Notes: generated from the sequence alone by a model not told the origin. DNA of 64,000 bases from Vibrio sp. NTOU-M3 (GCF_040869035.1 NZ_CP162100.1:1054001-1118000), one strand, 5' to 3'; shown: positions 1-9,602, counted from the stretch's first letter. Numbers and translations are program-made.

Positions 1-616
1 CGACGCTACTGCCTTGCTGAATAGCGGTTAAGACATGTTGTAAGGGTAACCGATTGGCTGTATGCATTAATACACCACCACAAGCCGTAATAGGAAGGTG
101 CAATTCGCTGGCCAACGTTTGGCAATGATGAAGGCAGGTTTGGTCGCTATCTTTGAGGTGACGCTGTACACCAAGCCACAGCCGGGAGTGATGATGTTGA
201 CCGAGCCATTGGCCCCACTTGAGGTCGTCTTCTTTATGACTGGGAAGCCAGATTATGAAGCAGTGCCTGATGGACATGAGATCCCATTCAGATAGCTGGT
301 ATTGCCCTTTTTCAGAGCGTCGTCTTGCATTGGTGATGATCCGACACAGCTCTGCATAAGCTTGTCTGTTAGGGCAGAGGAGAACCACTTGGCATTCTTG
401 ATTGAGCCAAAACATGCTGCCGACAATCAGCTTAATCCCTAATTGATGTTGTTTAATGGCGCTGTAAGCACGGACAACCCCTGCGACAGAGCATTCATCG
501 GTGATCGCCAATGAGTGATAACGCAGAAAATCCGCTTGTAGGATCAGCTCCTCTGCATGGGAAGCACCGGTAAGAAATGAGAAATTAGTTTGGCAAAACA
601 GCTCGGCATAATTCAC
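1..616 (-). CDS. dnaE2: Error-prone DNA polymerase DnaE2, N-terminal part (cut by window edge)
   Basis: About 205 N-terminal residues are visible on the minus strand; the rest lies left of the window. DnaE2 (ImuC) is the SOS-induced alpha-subunit paralogue that does mutagenic translesion synthesis with ImuA and ImuB. The conserved opening of the PHP domain is readable: FSFLTGASHAEEL near residue 12, then HSLAITDECSVAGVVRAY near residue 34. The start is read as GTG at 616 because an AGGAG sequence lies at the right distance upstream (about 624-628) and the next ATG is out of frame. It begins 12 bp after the imuB stop, so it is the third gene of an imuA-imuB-dnaE2 operon controlled by the LexA box at 2720. 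Confidence 0.93.
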   Translation of the reverse strand, partial: MNYAELFCQTNFSFLTGASHAEELILQADFLRYHSLAITDECSVAGVVRAYSAIKQHQLGIKLIVGSMFWLNQECQVVLLCPNRQAYAELCRIITNARRRSEKGQYQLSEWDLMSIRHCFIIWLPSHKEDDLKWGQWLGQHHHSRLWLGVQRHLKDSDQTCLHHCQTLASELHLPITACGGVLMHTANRLPLQHVLTAIQQGSSV

Positions 617-628
617 TACTTGGGCTCC

Positions 629-2029
629 TTAACTGAATTGACCATGAAGAAACCAATGTTTGTCTTGATCGCGGAATACCCATAGCCACCGGCCTTGCTG
701 GCTTCGAGCAACAAAGTAATCACGAATAACACTATCGCCATCCCACCAACCGGTCACCAGTCGCTCTGGTCCCTGTATTAAGGTGACTTTTTCTGTTAAC
801 GATTCTGGTTCTGGCAACATAAGGCTCGGTCGTAGCCGCGTTACACGGCGTATTTGAGACGGGGCATGAGTTGGAGCACACAATACAGTGGCTTTTTCTG
901 GCCTAGGATCATCGGTTCGTGCAATTTTTCGTACTTGCTCCTTACCTAATTTGGCTTGCAACAATGCAATGAGTTCTAGCTCACTTTGTTGCCCTTGATG
1001 ACCACAAAATAAATCTTGTGCGTTGGCCTCAAGTTCGCCGCTACGCTCAATTTTGAGCGTTAGCCCTTGAACGGGTGCTTCGAGTTGCACCCGTTCAAGT
1101 GTGAGTTGGCATAAGGTCATCCAACGACTTGCTTGATAATCACCACACGCGGAGGTGAAGGTTATCTGGTTTGATTGACCATCTCTCTGATGTAACTGCA
1201 AAGAGAGCTCATAAGCGACTTGATTACGCAGGTTTAGAAAATGTTCCAGCTTATTCAATAAAATAGTAAGTGGCTTCTCTAGCCACTGAATATTCTCGAT
1301 ATCGAACAGCAGCGCTAGATAACTTTGAAAATGTTCAGGAGGATGATAGTACGTCACCGGGTGTTTAAATTGGCCCATTAAGCGACCAAGGTAATTGACA
1401 AGATCAATGTCAAAACGTCGCGCGACTTCCTGTAACGGTAGCGCCAGTAAATCAGCAAGTGTTTGGATGCCTACTCGGGATAGTGTCTCTACTTGTTTTA
1501 TCGTTAACTCAGTGGCAGCCAGTGGGAACGGCTGTATGCGTTCAAGTAGCTGCTGCTTATCTTCAGAGAGAAAATCTTGCTGTCCTTTTGCGAGCAAAAT
1601 TGCAGAATAGGGGGAAAAGCCGCATGCAAAATGATAGCGTAACTGCAAGGTATTCAGGTGCTGGGAGAGGATATCCCAATATTTCATTAGGCCACCATAA
1701 AGAGACAGCATATCCGTCACTTTTAACAAGATCCCCTGTGGTGGCATGAGTACGATGTCAGAGGTCACCAGATAGAGCCATTGAGCGATATCCGTTAAGG
1801 TTTGTTCTTCCACTTTTTCATCATAAGGATGGACTTGCAGGGAATGACACATTGCCGCAGCGCTGCCGAGGCCCATGCCTATTTTTATGCCTTGATCCAG
1901 TGCGTTTGGGTTTGCTTGAACCACGTGATGCGCTCGCCCATCCACAATGACTAAAGGGGATTGAGTTTGGTCAGAAAATAAGGCGTCCAACTGTAACGCC
2001 GGAAAATATAAATATAACCAGAGTTGCAT
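629..2029 (-). CDS. imuB: ImuB, Y-family polymerase-like protein of the SOS mutasome
   Basis: A 466-residue protein with the DinB/UmuC-like N-terminal region (YFPALQLDALF start, then GRAHHVVQANPNA) and the little-finger-type C-terminal half typical of ImuB. In characterised systems ImuB is catalytically inert and acts as a hub that links the beta clamp, ImuA and DnaE2 during damage-induced mutagenesis. It starts 2 bp after the end of imuA and is followed 12 bp later by dnaE2, so the three genes are almost certainly one transcript. Length and gene order match the family; the function is assigned from family and context. Confidence 0.93.
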   Translation of the reverse strand: MQLWLYLYFPALQLDALFSDQTQSPLVIVDGRAHHVVQANPNALDQGIKIGMGLGSAAAMCHSLQVHPYDEKVEEQTLTDIAQWLYLVTSDIVLMPPQGILLKVTDMLSLYGGLMKYWDILSQHLNTLQLRYHFACGFSPYSAILLAKGQQDFLSEDKQQLLERIQPFPLAATELTIKQVETLSRVGIQTLADLLALPLQEVARRFDIDLVNYLGRLMGQFKHPVTYYHPPEHFQSYLALLFDIENIQWLEKPLTILLNKLEHFLNLRNQVAYELSLQLHQRDGQSNQITFTSACGDYQASRWMTLCQLTLERVQLEAPVQGLTLKIERSGELEANAQDLFCGHQGQQSELELIALLQAKLGKEQVRKIARTDDPRPEKATVLCAPTHAPSQIRRVTRLRPSLMLPEPESLTEKVTLIQGPERLVTGWWDGDSVIRDYFVARSQQGRWLWVFRDQDKHWFLHGQFS

Positions 2030-2031
2030 GT

Positions 2032-2709
2032 TTAGCCTTGTTTTTGCATGGGAAAAGGAATAACGACGGGCGTTTTGCGCTGTAATGACAGCGAAGGCCA
2101 GCGCTCACTCATGTCTAAAATAAAGCTGCTGTGTGGCCAACCACCACGCCGCTTGGTGATACTGATCTCGAGTCCCTGTTCATGGGGTTGTAATCGAAGG
2201 CTTAAACTTACGGGAAGTGAAAACACATGCTTGCGCTGAGCTTTGAATAGAAACTGTAAGCAGCGCCCAGTCTCACTGGCAACCTGAAGCCTACGCGCCT
2301 GATGCACCTCAAGCTCTGAATGCCACAGCAATACATTGTCACAGGCACCGCTTTTTAGGCACTGTTCTGCTGCCCATAACGCTTCACGGTCAGTTTTGGG
2401 GTTGATAAAGAGAATGTGGTTACGATCGAGCCCTTCGCTTTCGAGTTGTTCAGCGCAAAGATAACCTGGCGGCTGAATAAATACGCTCAACCGTTGTTGT
2501 TGATTTTGGCGAAGGTGTGGCATGAGCAAGCGTAGTTCGCCAATGCCTGAAGGGGAGTCCACCTCAACAACACCTTGTTTAGGAAAACCACCTTGTAATT
2601 TTTCATCCAACAGACGAAAGCCAGTGGAGAAGAATTCTTGCGTGGTTTGATGGTATGACCCTTGCCAAACCCACTGTTTATTTTTCAGATGCTCAATCAA
2701 TTCATACAT
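2032..2709 (-). CDS. imuA: ImuA (SulA/RecA-like translesion synthesis accessory protein)
   Basis: A 225-residue protein with the RecA-like region expected of ImuA: FSTGFRLLDEKLQGGFPKQGVVEVDSPSGIGE near residues 28-58, in which the degenerate P-loop SPSGIGE replaces a full Walker A. ImuA partners ImuB and the DnaE2 polymerase in SOS mutagenesis. It is the first gene of the operon, and its start lies 10 bp from a perfect LexA box. The family is variously named SulA-like or ImuA; the imuB-dnaE2 neighbours decide for ImuA. Confidence 0.9.
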   Translation of the reverse strand: MYELIEHLKNKQWVWQGSYHQTTQEFFSTGFRLLDEKLQGGFPKQGVVEVDSPSGIGELRLLMPHLRQNQQQRLSVFIQPPGYLCAEQLESEGLDRNHILFINPKTDREALWAAEQCLKSGACDNVLLWHSELEVHQARRLQVASETGRCLQFLFKAQRKHVFSLPVSLSLRLQPHEQGLEISITKRRGGWPHSSFILDMSERWPSLSLQRKTPVVIPFPMQKQG

Positions 2710-2719
2710 AACAAAATAC

Positions 2720-2735
2720 CTGTATATTTATACAG
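2720..2735 (-). promoter_or_regulatory. LexA (SOS) box of the imuA-imuB-dnaE2 operon
   Basis: The 16-bp sequence CTGTATATTTATACAG fits the gammaproteobacterial LexA consensus CTG-N10-CAG (CTGT-N8-ACAG) with both half sites intact. It sits 10 bp upstream of the imuA start, where LexA would block transcription until DNA damage. Confidence 0.92.
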
Positions 2736-2784
2736 TATAATTCATTATAAAGAAGCGGCAAGAGGAAAAGAGAGGAATAAATAC

Positions 2785-2814
2785 AAAAACGCCTCGCAAA
2801 AAAGCAAGGCGTTG
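2785..2814 (-). terminator. Rho-independent terminator after yciK
   Basis: Read on the minus strand, AACGCCTTGC and GCGAGGCGTT flank a TTTTTT loop and are followed by a T run. It lies about 20 bp past the yciK stop and would separate yciK from the imu operon. Confidence 0.8.
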
Positions 2815-2836
2815 AATAAACGGAAAATCTTTTTAG

Positions 2837-3580
2837 TTATTTCTTTGGCTGCGCATCAATGCACTGGCCATGTACATCACGGCCTTCTGGCGCCATCAAA
2901 TAAAGGTAAAGTGGCATGATATCCAGTGGTGTTTTTAACAACTCAGCATCTTCTGCTGGGTAGGCTTTAGCACGCATTCCCGTACGGGTGCCACCTGGAT
3001 TAATTGCATTAACGCGTACGCTGGAGTCGCTCAGTTCATCTGCCAGAACTTGCATCATGCCTTCGGTTGCAAATTTAGACATAGCGTAAGTGCCCCAAAA
3101 AGCACGGCCGTCATGACCAACCGTTGAAGAGGTGAACACAAGGCGAGCGTCGTCTGATTTTTTCAATAAAGGTAACACCGCTTGAGTCATCATAAACTGA
3201 GCTTTAACGTTGACCTGCATGACATCGTCATAAGTATCTTCGCCAATTTGATCAAATGGGCTGATCACACCAAGTAAGCTGGCATTGTGTAACACGCCAT
3301 CTAAGCGGCCAAACTGTGCTTCGATGGTATCGACCATATCGAGGTAATTTTGTTTGGTTGCCCCTTTCATATCCAGTGGGATGATCGCTGCTTGTGGGTA
3401 ACCAGCCGCTTCAATTTCATCGTAGGTTTGTTCCAGCTTTTTCACTGTGCGGCCAAGAAGAATAACGGTTGCCCCATGTTGTGCATATGACAATGCTGCC
3501 TGTTTGCCGATGCCGTCACCTGCACCAGTGACTAAGATTACTTTGTCCTTGAGGGCTTGTTCAGAAACTGAATACTCCAC
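2837..3580 (-). CDS. yciK: YciK-family short-chain dehydrogenase/reductase
   Basis: A 247-residue classical SDR. The Rossmann nucleotide motif TGAGDGIG is at residues 18-25, the NAS motif (LHNASLLG) follows near residue 96, and the catalytic Tyr-x-x-x-Lys appears as TYAMSK near residue 165 after an SST serine motif. The C-terminal half carries the NPGGTRTGMR segment conserved in YciK. The physiological substrate of this family is not established. It is divergent from sohB with about 90 bp between starts, and no operon partner is evident. Confidence 0.9.
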   Translation of the reverse strand: MEYSVSEQALKDKVILVTGAGDGIGKQAALSYAQHGATVILLGRTVKKLEQTYDEIEAAGYPQAAIIPLDMKGATKQNYLDMVDTIEAQFGRLDGVLHNASLLGVISPFDQIGEDTYDDVMQVNVKAQFMMTQAVLPLLKKSDDARLVFTSSTVGHDGRAFWGTYAMSKFATEGMMQVLADELSDSSVRVNAINPGGTRTGMRAKAYPAEDAELLKTPLDIMPLYLYLMAPEGRDVHGQCIDAQPKK

Positions 3581-3669
3581 AGTTTGTGTCCTTATCGTTA
3601 TGTTCTACTTTAAGTATTTATGGCAAGGTGGTTACAATACACCAATTCGTTCATTTGGGGATAAAGACG

Positions 3670-4731
3670 TTGGAATTTTTATTGGACTATGGCCTGTTTT
3701 TGGCCAAGATTGTGACCGTCGTGGTCGCGCTTGTAGCGATTTTGGTGATTGCCAAAGCGGTTAGCGGAAAAAGCGGTGGTGCGAAAGGTGAATTGGAAAT
3801 CACCAACCTGACGGAAGCGCATAAACAGACAGTAGAGCAATTAGAACATCACCTTCATGATGACGCCTTTATTAAAGCGCGAGATAAAGCAGAAAAGAAA
3901 AGCGAGAAAGAAAAAAATAAGGCTCGCGAAAAAGAGATCAAGCAAGCTTCAAAAGAAGGTGCCTTGGACAGTAAGCGTGAACCACACCTGTTCGTTCTCG
4001 ATTTCAATGGCAGTATTGATGCAAAAGAAGTTGCAGCGCTGCGTGAAGAAGTGACGGCGATTTTAGCTGTGGCACGAGAAGGGGATGAAGTATTACTTCG
4101 CCTTGAGTCTGGTGGTGGTATGGTCCATGGCTATGGTTTGGCTTCTTCTCAGCTTGACCGCATTAAAGCGGCTGGCCTGCCTTTGACGATTGCCGTTGAT
4201 AAAGTTGCTGCGAGTGGTGGTTACATGATGGCGTGTATCGCCGATAAAATTGTGTCTGCACCGTTTGCTATTGTTGGCTCAATTGGTGTGATTGCTCAGT
4301 TGCCAAACTTTAACAAGTTACTGAAAAAACATGATATTGAGTTTGAACAACTGACGGCTGGCGAATACAAACGTACTTTAACTATGTTTGGTGAGAACAC
4401 AGACAAAGCTCGTGAGAAGTTCAAACAAGAACTGGAAGAGACGCATGGTTTATTTAAAGACTTTATTCGTGAGCGTCGTCCTGAGCTGGAACTAGATAAA
4501 GTTGCAACGGGTGAGCATTGGTTTGGTACCCAAGCACATGAACTTGGTCTTGTGGATGAAATCAAAACATCGGACGACATCGTTGTAGAAGCGTGTAAAG
4601 ACAAAACCGTATTAGCGATTCATTACGTTGCGAAGAAGAAACTGGCTGACAAGCTAGCCGGTGTTGCTGGTGAGGCCGCTGATAACGTACTGATGAAACT
4701 AATTAGTCGCGGTCAACGACCTATCGTTTAA
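3670..4731 (+). CDS. sohB: Protease SohB (inner-membrane S49 peptidase)
   Basis: A 353-residue SppA-like S49 serine protease anchored by one N-terminal transmembrane segment (LLDYGLFLAKIVTVVVALVAI in pieces). The catalytic region is clear: LRLESGGGMVHGYGLA, then DKVAASGGYMMA with the nucleophilic serine, and GSIGVIAQLPNF. SohB multicopy suppresses htrA defects in E. coli. The start is placed at TTG 3670 because the protein then begins with EFLLDYGLFLAKIV, which aligns with known SohB N termini; a GGGGA sequence lies at suitable distance. A longer open frame to 3586 exists but adds residues foreign to the family. Confidence 0.9.
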   Translation: MEFLLDYGLFLAKIVTVVVALVAILVIAKAVSGKSGGAKGELEITNLTEAHKQTVEQLEHHLHDDAFIKARDKAEKKSEKEKNKAREKEIKQASKEGALDSKREPHLFVLDFNGSIDAKEVAALREEVTAILAVAREGDEVLLRLESGGGMVHGYGLASSQLDRIKAAGLPLTIAVDKVAASGGYMMACIADKIVSAPFAIVGSIGVIAQLPNFNKLLKKHDIEFEQLTAGEYKRTLTMFGENTDKAREKFKQELEETHGLFKDFIRERRPELELDKVATGEHWFGTQAHELGLVDEIKTSDDIVVEACKDKTVLAIHYVAKKKLADKLAGVAGEAADNVLMKLISRGQRPIV

Positions 4732-4742
4732 TCGCGTTACGA

Positions 4743-5294
4743 CTAACGCCTGTCCAGTAGTGACAGGCGTTTTTCTATTAATGCAAATAATACCCCAGTG
4801 ACAGCGCCAGCAAGATGAGCTTCAACCGCAACTCTTGCCTCAATTAATGCGGCTGTGGAGGCTGACGGGCCAGCAAACTGTTCCCATAATACTTTTGCCG
4901 CAAGACCAATGAGAAGCAACCAACTGCTTTTGCGTCCTTGAATCACCTCTTGAATGGCAAAATAGCCAAACAGCCCATGCAGTACACCAGATAATCCAAC
5001 GTAGATGTTCATATTGGATAGGAAAATGGCAAAGCCAACACCAAGGCTGGTGGTGAATAAGGCAAACAACAGCGCTTTCGTTGAAGGTTTGAAAATATAG
5101 CTGATGACCCAAAGCCCCGCGAGATTCATTCCAAGGTGCGGAAAGTTGGTGTGGGTGAAATTTCCTGTTAGGATGCGCCACCACTCTCCTTGGTTTAGAG
5201 CGTGACGATTCCATTCACTCAATGTAGCCAATGGCTCGAACTGTAAGCCTAAACAAATTAAGCTGATAACGGATAACAGAAGATACAAATTCAC
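4743..5294 (-). CDS. rrtA: Rhombosortase (rhomboid-family intramembrane serine protease)
   Basis: A hydrophobic protein of about 183 residues with the rhomboid fold: HTNFPHLGMNLAGLW, the active serine in GLSGVLHGL and the histidine in EAHLAGAVTG. This short form matches rhombosortase, which cleaves GlyGly-CTERM proteins in Vibrio and relatives. No GlyGly-CTERM substrate is encoded nearby in the window. The GTG start at 5294 is preferred: translation then opens at the first membrane helix and no longer overlaps the divergent DTW gene. An ATG at 5351 is the alternative. Confidence 0.82.
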   Translation of the reverse strand: MNLYLLLSVISLICLGLQFEPLATLSEWNRHALNQGEWWRILTGNFTHTNFPHLGMNLAGLWVISYIFKPSTKALLFALFTTSLGVGFAIFLSNMNIYVGLSGVLHGLFGYFAIQEVIQGRKSSWLLLIGLAAKVLWEQFAGPSASTAALIEARVAVEAHLAGAVTGVLFALIEKRLSLLDRR

Positions 5295-5297
5295 TTT

Positions 5298-5909
5298 ATG
5301 TCTCGATATTGTACTCAGTGTGGAAAACCACACAATGCCTGCATTTGCCAATGGATAAAAAGCTTACCATCGAATGTAGAGCTGATTATTTTACAGCATC
5401 CGAGTGAAACAAAACGACCCATGGGTACCGCTCGAATACTGACTTTATCTCTGCCAAATAGCCATTGCTTTGTTGGAGAAGACTTTAGTCAACATGCTGA
5501 GCTAAATGCATTGCTAAATCAAGCGGATATGCAGCACTTTGTGTTGTATCCGGGAGAGAATGCGATTGAAGTGAATGAGGGGTTTAGTCACACGGATGAA
5601 AAGGTGGCTTTGCGGGTTATTTTACTTGATGGAACGTGGAAAAAAGCATACAAGATGTGGCAGCTATCAACCAATCTTCATGCTTTACCATTGCTCAAGT
5701 TGCCGAGTAATCTTGCAGGGAATTACCGTATTCGAAAAGCACCGAGTGATAACGCACTTTCTACCGTGGAAGCGGGTTTCCATATTTTAAGTTTGTTACA
5801 ACCTGAGCAAGATTTTACACCGCTTCTACATGCTTTTGATCAGATGATCGAATACCAAATCCAACAGATGCCCGCTGGTGTTTTTGAACGCAATTATCAG
5901 AAAAACTAG
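5298..5909 (+). CDS. tapT: DTW-domain tRNA-uridine aminocarboxypropyltransferase
   Basis: A 203-residue DTW-domain protein. The N-terminal zinc-ribbon cysteines are visible (YCTQCGKPHNACICQW), followed by the conserved LQHPSETKRPMGTAR segment and the signature LLDGTWKKAYKM. E. coli TapT (YfiP) uses S-adenosylmethionine to make acp3U at position 47 of tRNAs; this gene is assigned to that role by family. It is divergent from the rhombosortase with only a few bases between the starts. Confidence 0.87.
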   Translation: MSRYCTQCGKPHNACICQWIKSLPSNVELIILQHPSETKRPMGTARILTLSLPNSHCFVGEDFSQHAELNALLNQADMQHFVLYPGENAIEVNEGFSHTDEKVALRVILLDGTWKKAYKMWQLSTNLHALPLLKLPSNLAGNYRIRKAPSDNALSTVEAGFHILSLLQPEQDFTPLLHAFDQMIEYQIQQMPAGVFERNYQKN

Positions 5910-5916
5910 GCAGAGC

Positions 5917-6498
5917 TTACATGCTTACCACAGTGAGGAAGCGTCTAGGATAGCCACTTTTGTAGTAATTGGTTTCAGTGACGCCAAAGTGCTTTTTGGA
6001 AGATGAGCTATGAATGAAGCTGAGCTTTCCATCGCCAATTTCGGTAATAATGCCAGCATGACCCGGTTTTCGAATGTTAGGGTTGGTTCCGGTAAATACA
6101 ATTAAATCCCCAACTTTCGCATCTTCTAACGACACTTTATTGGCATACAAGCTCGGGTAGGCCGCCGTTGTGCGAGGTATGTTGATATCAAACTTTCGAT
6201 AGACGTATTGGATGTACCCGGAGCAATCGAATCCTTTCGGCGTGCTGCCGCCGTAGATGTACTGAGTACCCAAAAAGCGCCGTGCATAATCGATCATTTC
6301 CGTTTGTGGCTGCTCTTTTTCAAGTATTTTGACTATATCTACACTTTCACTTATCTCAATTGGCTGTAATTGAGTAAACATTGGTTCTGCTGCATGTTTA
6401 GTTTCTACGTGACTGGTTGGCTCTGAAGCCGTTGGTACGGCAGAGCAGGCGACAGAAAGTAAGGGTAATGGAAGCAGAGTTAAGTGTTTTAAGTTCAT
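5917..6498 (-). CDS. NlpC/P60-family cell-wall hydrolase lipoprotein
   Basis: About 193 residues. The protein opens with a lipoprotein signal (lipobox LLSVAC, cysteine near residue 18) and continues into an NlpC/P60 papain-like domain: FDCSGYIQYVYRK holds the catalytic cysteine and PGHAGIITEIG the histidine. Members cut D-Glu-mDAP bonds in peptidoglycan, so it should act on the outer-membrane face of the periplasm. The start at 6498 is chosen because it begins the signal peptide; the open frame extends to 6627 but would bury that signal. Confidence 0.85.
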   Translation of the reverse strand: MNLKHLTLLPLPLLSVACSAVPTASEPTSHVETKHAAEPMFTQLQPIEISESVDIVKILEKEQPQTEMIDYARRFLGTQYIYGGSTPKGFDCSGYIQYVYRKFDINIPRTTAAYPSLYANKVSLEDAKVGDLIVFTGTNPNIRKPGHAGIITEIGDGKLSFIHSSSSKKHFGVTETNYYKSGYPRRFLTVVSM

Positions 6499-6633
6499 AG
6501 AGCGAGATCGATTGACGGTAATTCTGCGCAATAAACTAACACGAGACGAGCAGTCGGTTGATAAGAGTTTTGTCAAAATGTCGATTGGAAAAAGAGTGGC
6601 ATGAACCACTCTTATCGATAAGTTCAACAGACC

Positions 6634-7956
6634 CTAGTATCCATGAGATGAAAACAGCTGCTGATGCAGTCTTTGAGCGTGACCGTCAGTCATGGATGAA
6701 ATGTGGTCAGAGATCACTCGTAGGCCATGCGTTTCATCACTACTGCTATGCCAACGCTGGCGTGGCTGCTCAGGTAACAAACGTTCAGGGTCGGCACTGA
6801 GTGCTTCAAAGATATCCATGATAATTTGCTGGCCTTTGTATTCCACCATTTGAACCTGTGGGATCTGAATGACATAGTGACTAACAAAGTGTTTCAGTAT
6901 CTCTAGTGCTTTTGCCATGGTCGGTTCAAGAAAGGCATTAAACGCGAGTAACTCGGAATGAAAAGCAGCTTCAACCGGCTTGATAGAGATACTGGTTAAT
7001 AAGGCATTGACCATGCCTCCGATGGCGTCTTTTCGTTGATAGTGCGTATCAGAAAAGAGCATCTCGCCGACAGAATCGATATGCGCTTCGAACCAAGGGT
7101 CGCCACACTCTGCCAGAGCACAAGCTGCGACTTCTTGCCATTGATTGCGAGTGACAAGGCCAAGCACAATTGCGTCTTCGAGATCATGAACACCGTAAGC
7201 AATATCGTCCGCAAGCTCCATAATTGAACAATCGAGAGATTTATAACGTGTTTTATGGTGTTGAGTTGCGGGGAGCGTTTCTTCTCGCATCTGACTAAAC
7301 GCGTCTTTGTCACTGTCTGAAAGCGGGGCAAGAACCCATTCAAACAACGCACTGTCACAGTCGTAGATTCCTTTGGCTGGCATCCAATCTTTCGCTTTAA
7401 GCTTACGCTGATGGAGAGCTGGTTCAGGTTGTTGGGAAGCACAAACTTGGCTAAGCAAGGCAGGGTATTTGATTAGCCCAAGTAAGGTTCGGCGTGCGAG
7501 ATTCATGCCGAAATGCTCGGTGTAAGGCTCAAGTTTGGTGACGATATGGAAAGTCTGTGCATTGCCTTCAAAGCCGCCGTGGTCGCGCATCATGTAATTG
7601 AGCGCTACTTCACCACCATGGCCATAAGCAGGGTGGCCGATATCGTGAGCTAAGCACAGGGAGTCAATCAGGCTATCACTCGGGAGCAAATCACGGAACT
7701 CAGGCTGTTTCTTTTTCAGTTGCGCCACAATGCCCGTACCGAGTTGTGCTGCCTCTAATGAATGAGTGAGCCGAGTGCGGTGGAAATCATCGACACTTTT
7801 ACCATGTACTTGGGTTTTTGCTTGCAAACGACGAAAAGCCGCCGAGTGTAGAATACGGGCACGATCGCGCTGATATGGACTGCGGTGGTCATCACGACGA
7901 ATTTTATGTTCGTCATCATGACGTTGATGCCATAAATCACTGATTTTAAAAGTCAT
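6634..7956 (-). CDS. Deoxyguanosinetriphosphate triphosphohydrolase-like protein (dGTPase)
   Basis: A 440-residue HD-domain dNTP triphosphohydrolase of the dGTPase family. The signatures are DFHRTRLTHSLEAAQ, the HD pair in LAHDIGHPAYGHGGE near residue 118, and ELADDIAYGVHDLEDAI in the middle. Enzymes of this family hydrolyse dGTP to deoxyguanosine and triphosphate, and some act in antiphage nucleotide depletion. Whether this chromosomal copy does so is unknown. The start at ATG 7956 is supported by AGAGGGAG upstream. It ends 135 bp from the start of the NlpC/P60 gene on the same strand. Confidence 0.88.
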   Translation of the reverse strand: MTFKISDLWHQRHDDEHKIRRDDHRSPYQRDRARILHSAAFRRLQAKTQVHGKSVDDFHRTRLTHSLEAAQLGTGIVAQLKKKQPEFRDLLPSDSLIDSLCLAHDIGHPAYGHGGEVALNYMMRDHGGFEGNAQTFHIVTKLEPYTEHFGMNLARRTLLGLIKYPALLSQVCASQQPEPALHQRKLKAKDWMPAKGIYDCDSALFEWVLAPLSDSDKDAFSQMREETLPATQHHKTRYKSLDCSIMELADDIAYGVHDLEDAIVLGLVTRNQWQEVAACALAECGDPWFEAHIDSVGEMLFSDTHYQRKDAIGGMVNALLTSISIKPVEAAFHSELLAFNAFLEPTMAKALEILKHFVSHYVIQIPQVQMVEYKGQQIIMDIFEALSADPERLLPEQPRQRWHSSSDETHGLRVISDHISSMTDGHAQRLHQQLFSSHGY

Positions 7957-8051
7957 GGGCAATCTCCCTCTGTTTTATCTTACCGTATACTCATGCAGCA
8001 AGGACTTCAAGTAGCAGAAGAGTATGGAATGTTTACCACTTGCAGTGCTTA

Positions 8052-9599
8052 CTAATCTTTCATACTCAAAATCAACATAGCGGCGACCGCGAGGAAGCCT
8101 GTCATCATCAGAAATACATCATTGTAGGCCATGATAGCGGCATCTCGCTGCATGATGCCAACCAGACTAGCCTGTGCCTGTTGTAGAGCCGTTGCAGCAT
8201 CGCTGCCAGATTGAATAAAGAAAGCCTGCTGTTGCTGAAGTGTCTGCCAGCCTAACTGACTAACGGTTGGCAACGATTCTTTAATATGAGCCAGATGCTC
8301 GCGGGTTTTGTTATCAAGCAAGGTCGCAATGATAGCGATACTAAATGCACCTCCGAGGTTGCGCATCACGTTCGTTAGTGTTGAAGCATCTGGTGTATCC
8401 GGTTTATTGATATTCTTCATCGCAACTAAGGAGAGTGGCACCATGATGAATGGACTACCAATAGCACGTAATACCATAGATAAAATCAGTTGTTGGCCAC
8501 CAAAATCGACGGTCATATGTGTATTCACAAAACAGCTTAATCCAAACATTGTAAAGCCAAATGTGACCAAATATTTAGGCTTAATAATCTGAGTTAGCTT
8601 TGGCACTAATGGGAAAATAAGCAACTGAGGAAATCCCATCCACATTAACACTTCACCAATCTCCATCGCGTTGTATTGCTGAATTTGAGTCAGATACATT
8701 GGTAGGACGTAGATGGACCCAAGAAGTGCCATCCCCAAAATCAGGTACGCAATGCAGGCCATCGCAAACTGACCATCACGCAATAATCTCAGATTTACCA
8801 GAGGCTTCTTGTGCTGTAACTCGTTAATGATGAAGTAGACCAAGCTAACAGCTGAGACAATACTGAGTGTAATAATAAAGCTTGAGCTGAACCATTCTTC
8901 ACGATTTCCTTCTTCTAGCACCACTTCAAGACACCCTAGGCCGAGCGCCATAGTGATGATGCCAAACCAGTCGGCTTTCTTTAGCAAACTCAGTTCTAGC
9001 TTTTCATCATCCAACCCATAGCGAATCATAGAGATCACCAACAGTGCTGGTGGAATGTTGATGTAAAAGATGTAGTGCCAAGATAGGTTCTCTGTCAGCC
9101 AACCGCCAAAAGTTGGCCCGATAGACGGGGCAAATGTGGCTGTTACGCCAAACAGAGCCATACCAACGGCTCGCTTGTTTAAGGGGAGCAGTTGCACGAC
9201 CAGTGAGAAGGCGAGGGGAATTAAAGCCCCGCCGCTAAAGCCCTGCATGGCCCGAAAGATGATCATCGAAGTCATGTTCCATGAGAAAGAACACAGCAGC
9301 GATGAAAGGGTAAAGATTGCCGTAGTCCAGGTTAGATAACGGCGCTTACCTAATGCTTTAGACAGCCAACCACTGAGAGGAATTGCGATCATCTCAGCAA
9401 CCAAATAGGAGGTAGAAATCCAAGAGCTTTCGTCGAGTGTCGCCGAAAGGGCCCCCTGAATATCCTTGAGTGATGAATTGGTGATTTGAATGTCTAAGAT
9501 CGCCATAAAGGCACCAATCAGGCCACCGAATAATGCTACCCAGTGGCGAACTGGTACTTCATCGGTTTCCACGTGAGCAATGACAGTAGCTTGGCTCAT
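8052..9599 (-). CDS. emrB: EmrB/QacA-type multidrug efflux MFS transporter
   Basis: A 515-residue DHA2-family transporter with about 14 predicted membrane helices. Family motifs are the opening LDIQITNSSLKDIQGALSA (motif D1-like), SGWLSKALGKRR (motif A) and GPTFGGWLTENLSWHYIF (motif C). With the HlyD-type adaptor 3 bp upstream in the transcript and an outer-membrane TolC-like channel encoded elsewhere, it would export hydrophobic toxicants across both membranes. A LysR regulator is divergently encoded next to the pair. Confidence 0.9.
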   Translation of the reverse strand: MSQATVIAHVETDEVPVRHWVALFGGLIGAFMAILDIQITNSSLKDIQGALSATLDESSWISTSYLVAEMIAIPLSGWLSKALGKRRYLTWTTAIFTLSSLLCSFSWNMTSMIIFRAMQGFSGGALIPLAFSLVVQLLPLNKRAVGMALFGVTATFAPSIGPTFGGWLTENLSWHYIFYINIPPALLVISMIRYGLDDEKLELSLLKKADWFGIITMALGLGCLEVVLEEGNREEWFSSSFIITLSIVSAVSLVYFIINELQHKKPLVNLRLLRDGQFAMACIAYLILGMALLGSIYVLPMYLTQIQQYNAMEIGEVLMWMGFPQLLIFPLVPKLTQIIKPKYLVTFGFTMFGLSCFVNTHMTVDFGGQQLILSMVLRAIGSPFIMVPLSLVAMKNINKPDTPDASTLTNVMRNLGGAFSIAIIATLLDNKTREHLAHIKESLPTVSQLGWQTLQQQQAFFIQSGSDAATALQQAQASLVGIMQRDAAIMAYNDVFLMMTGFLAVAAMLILSMKD

Positions 9600-9602
9600 T
9601 GC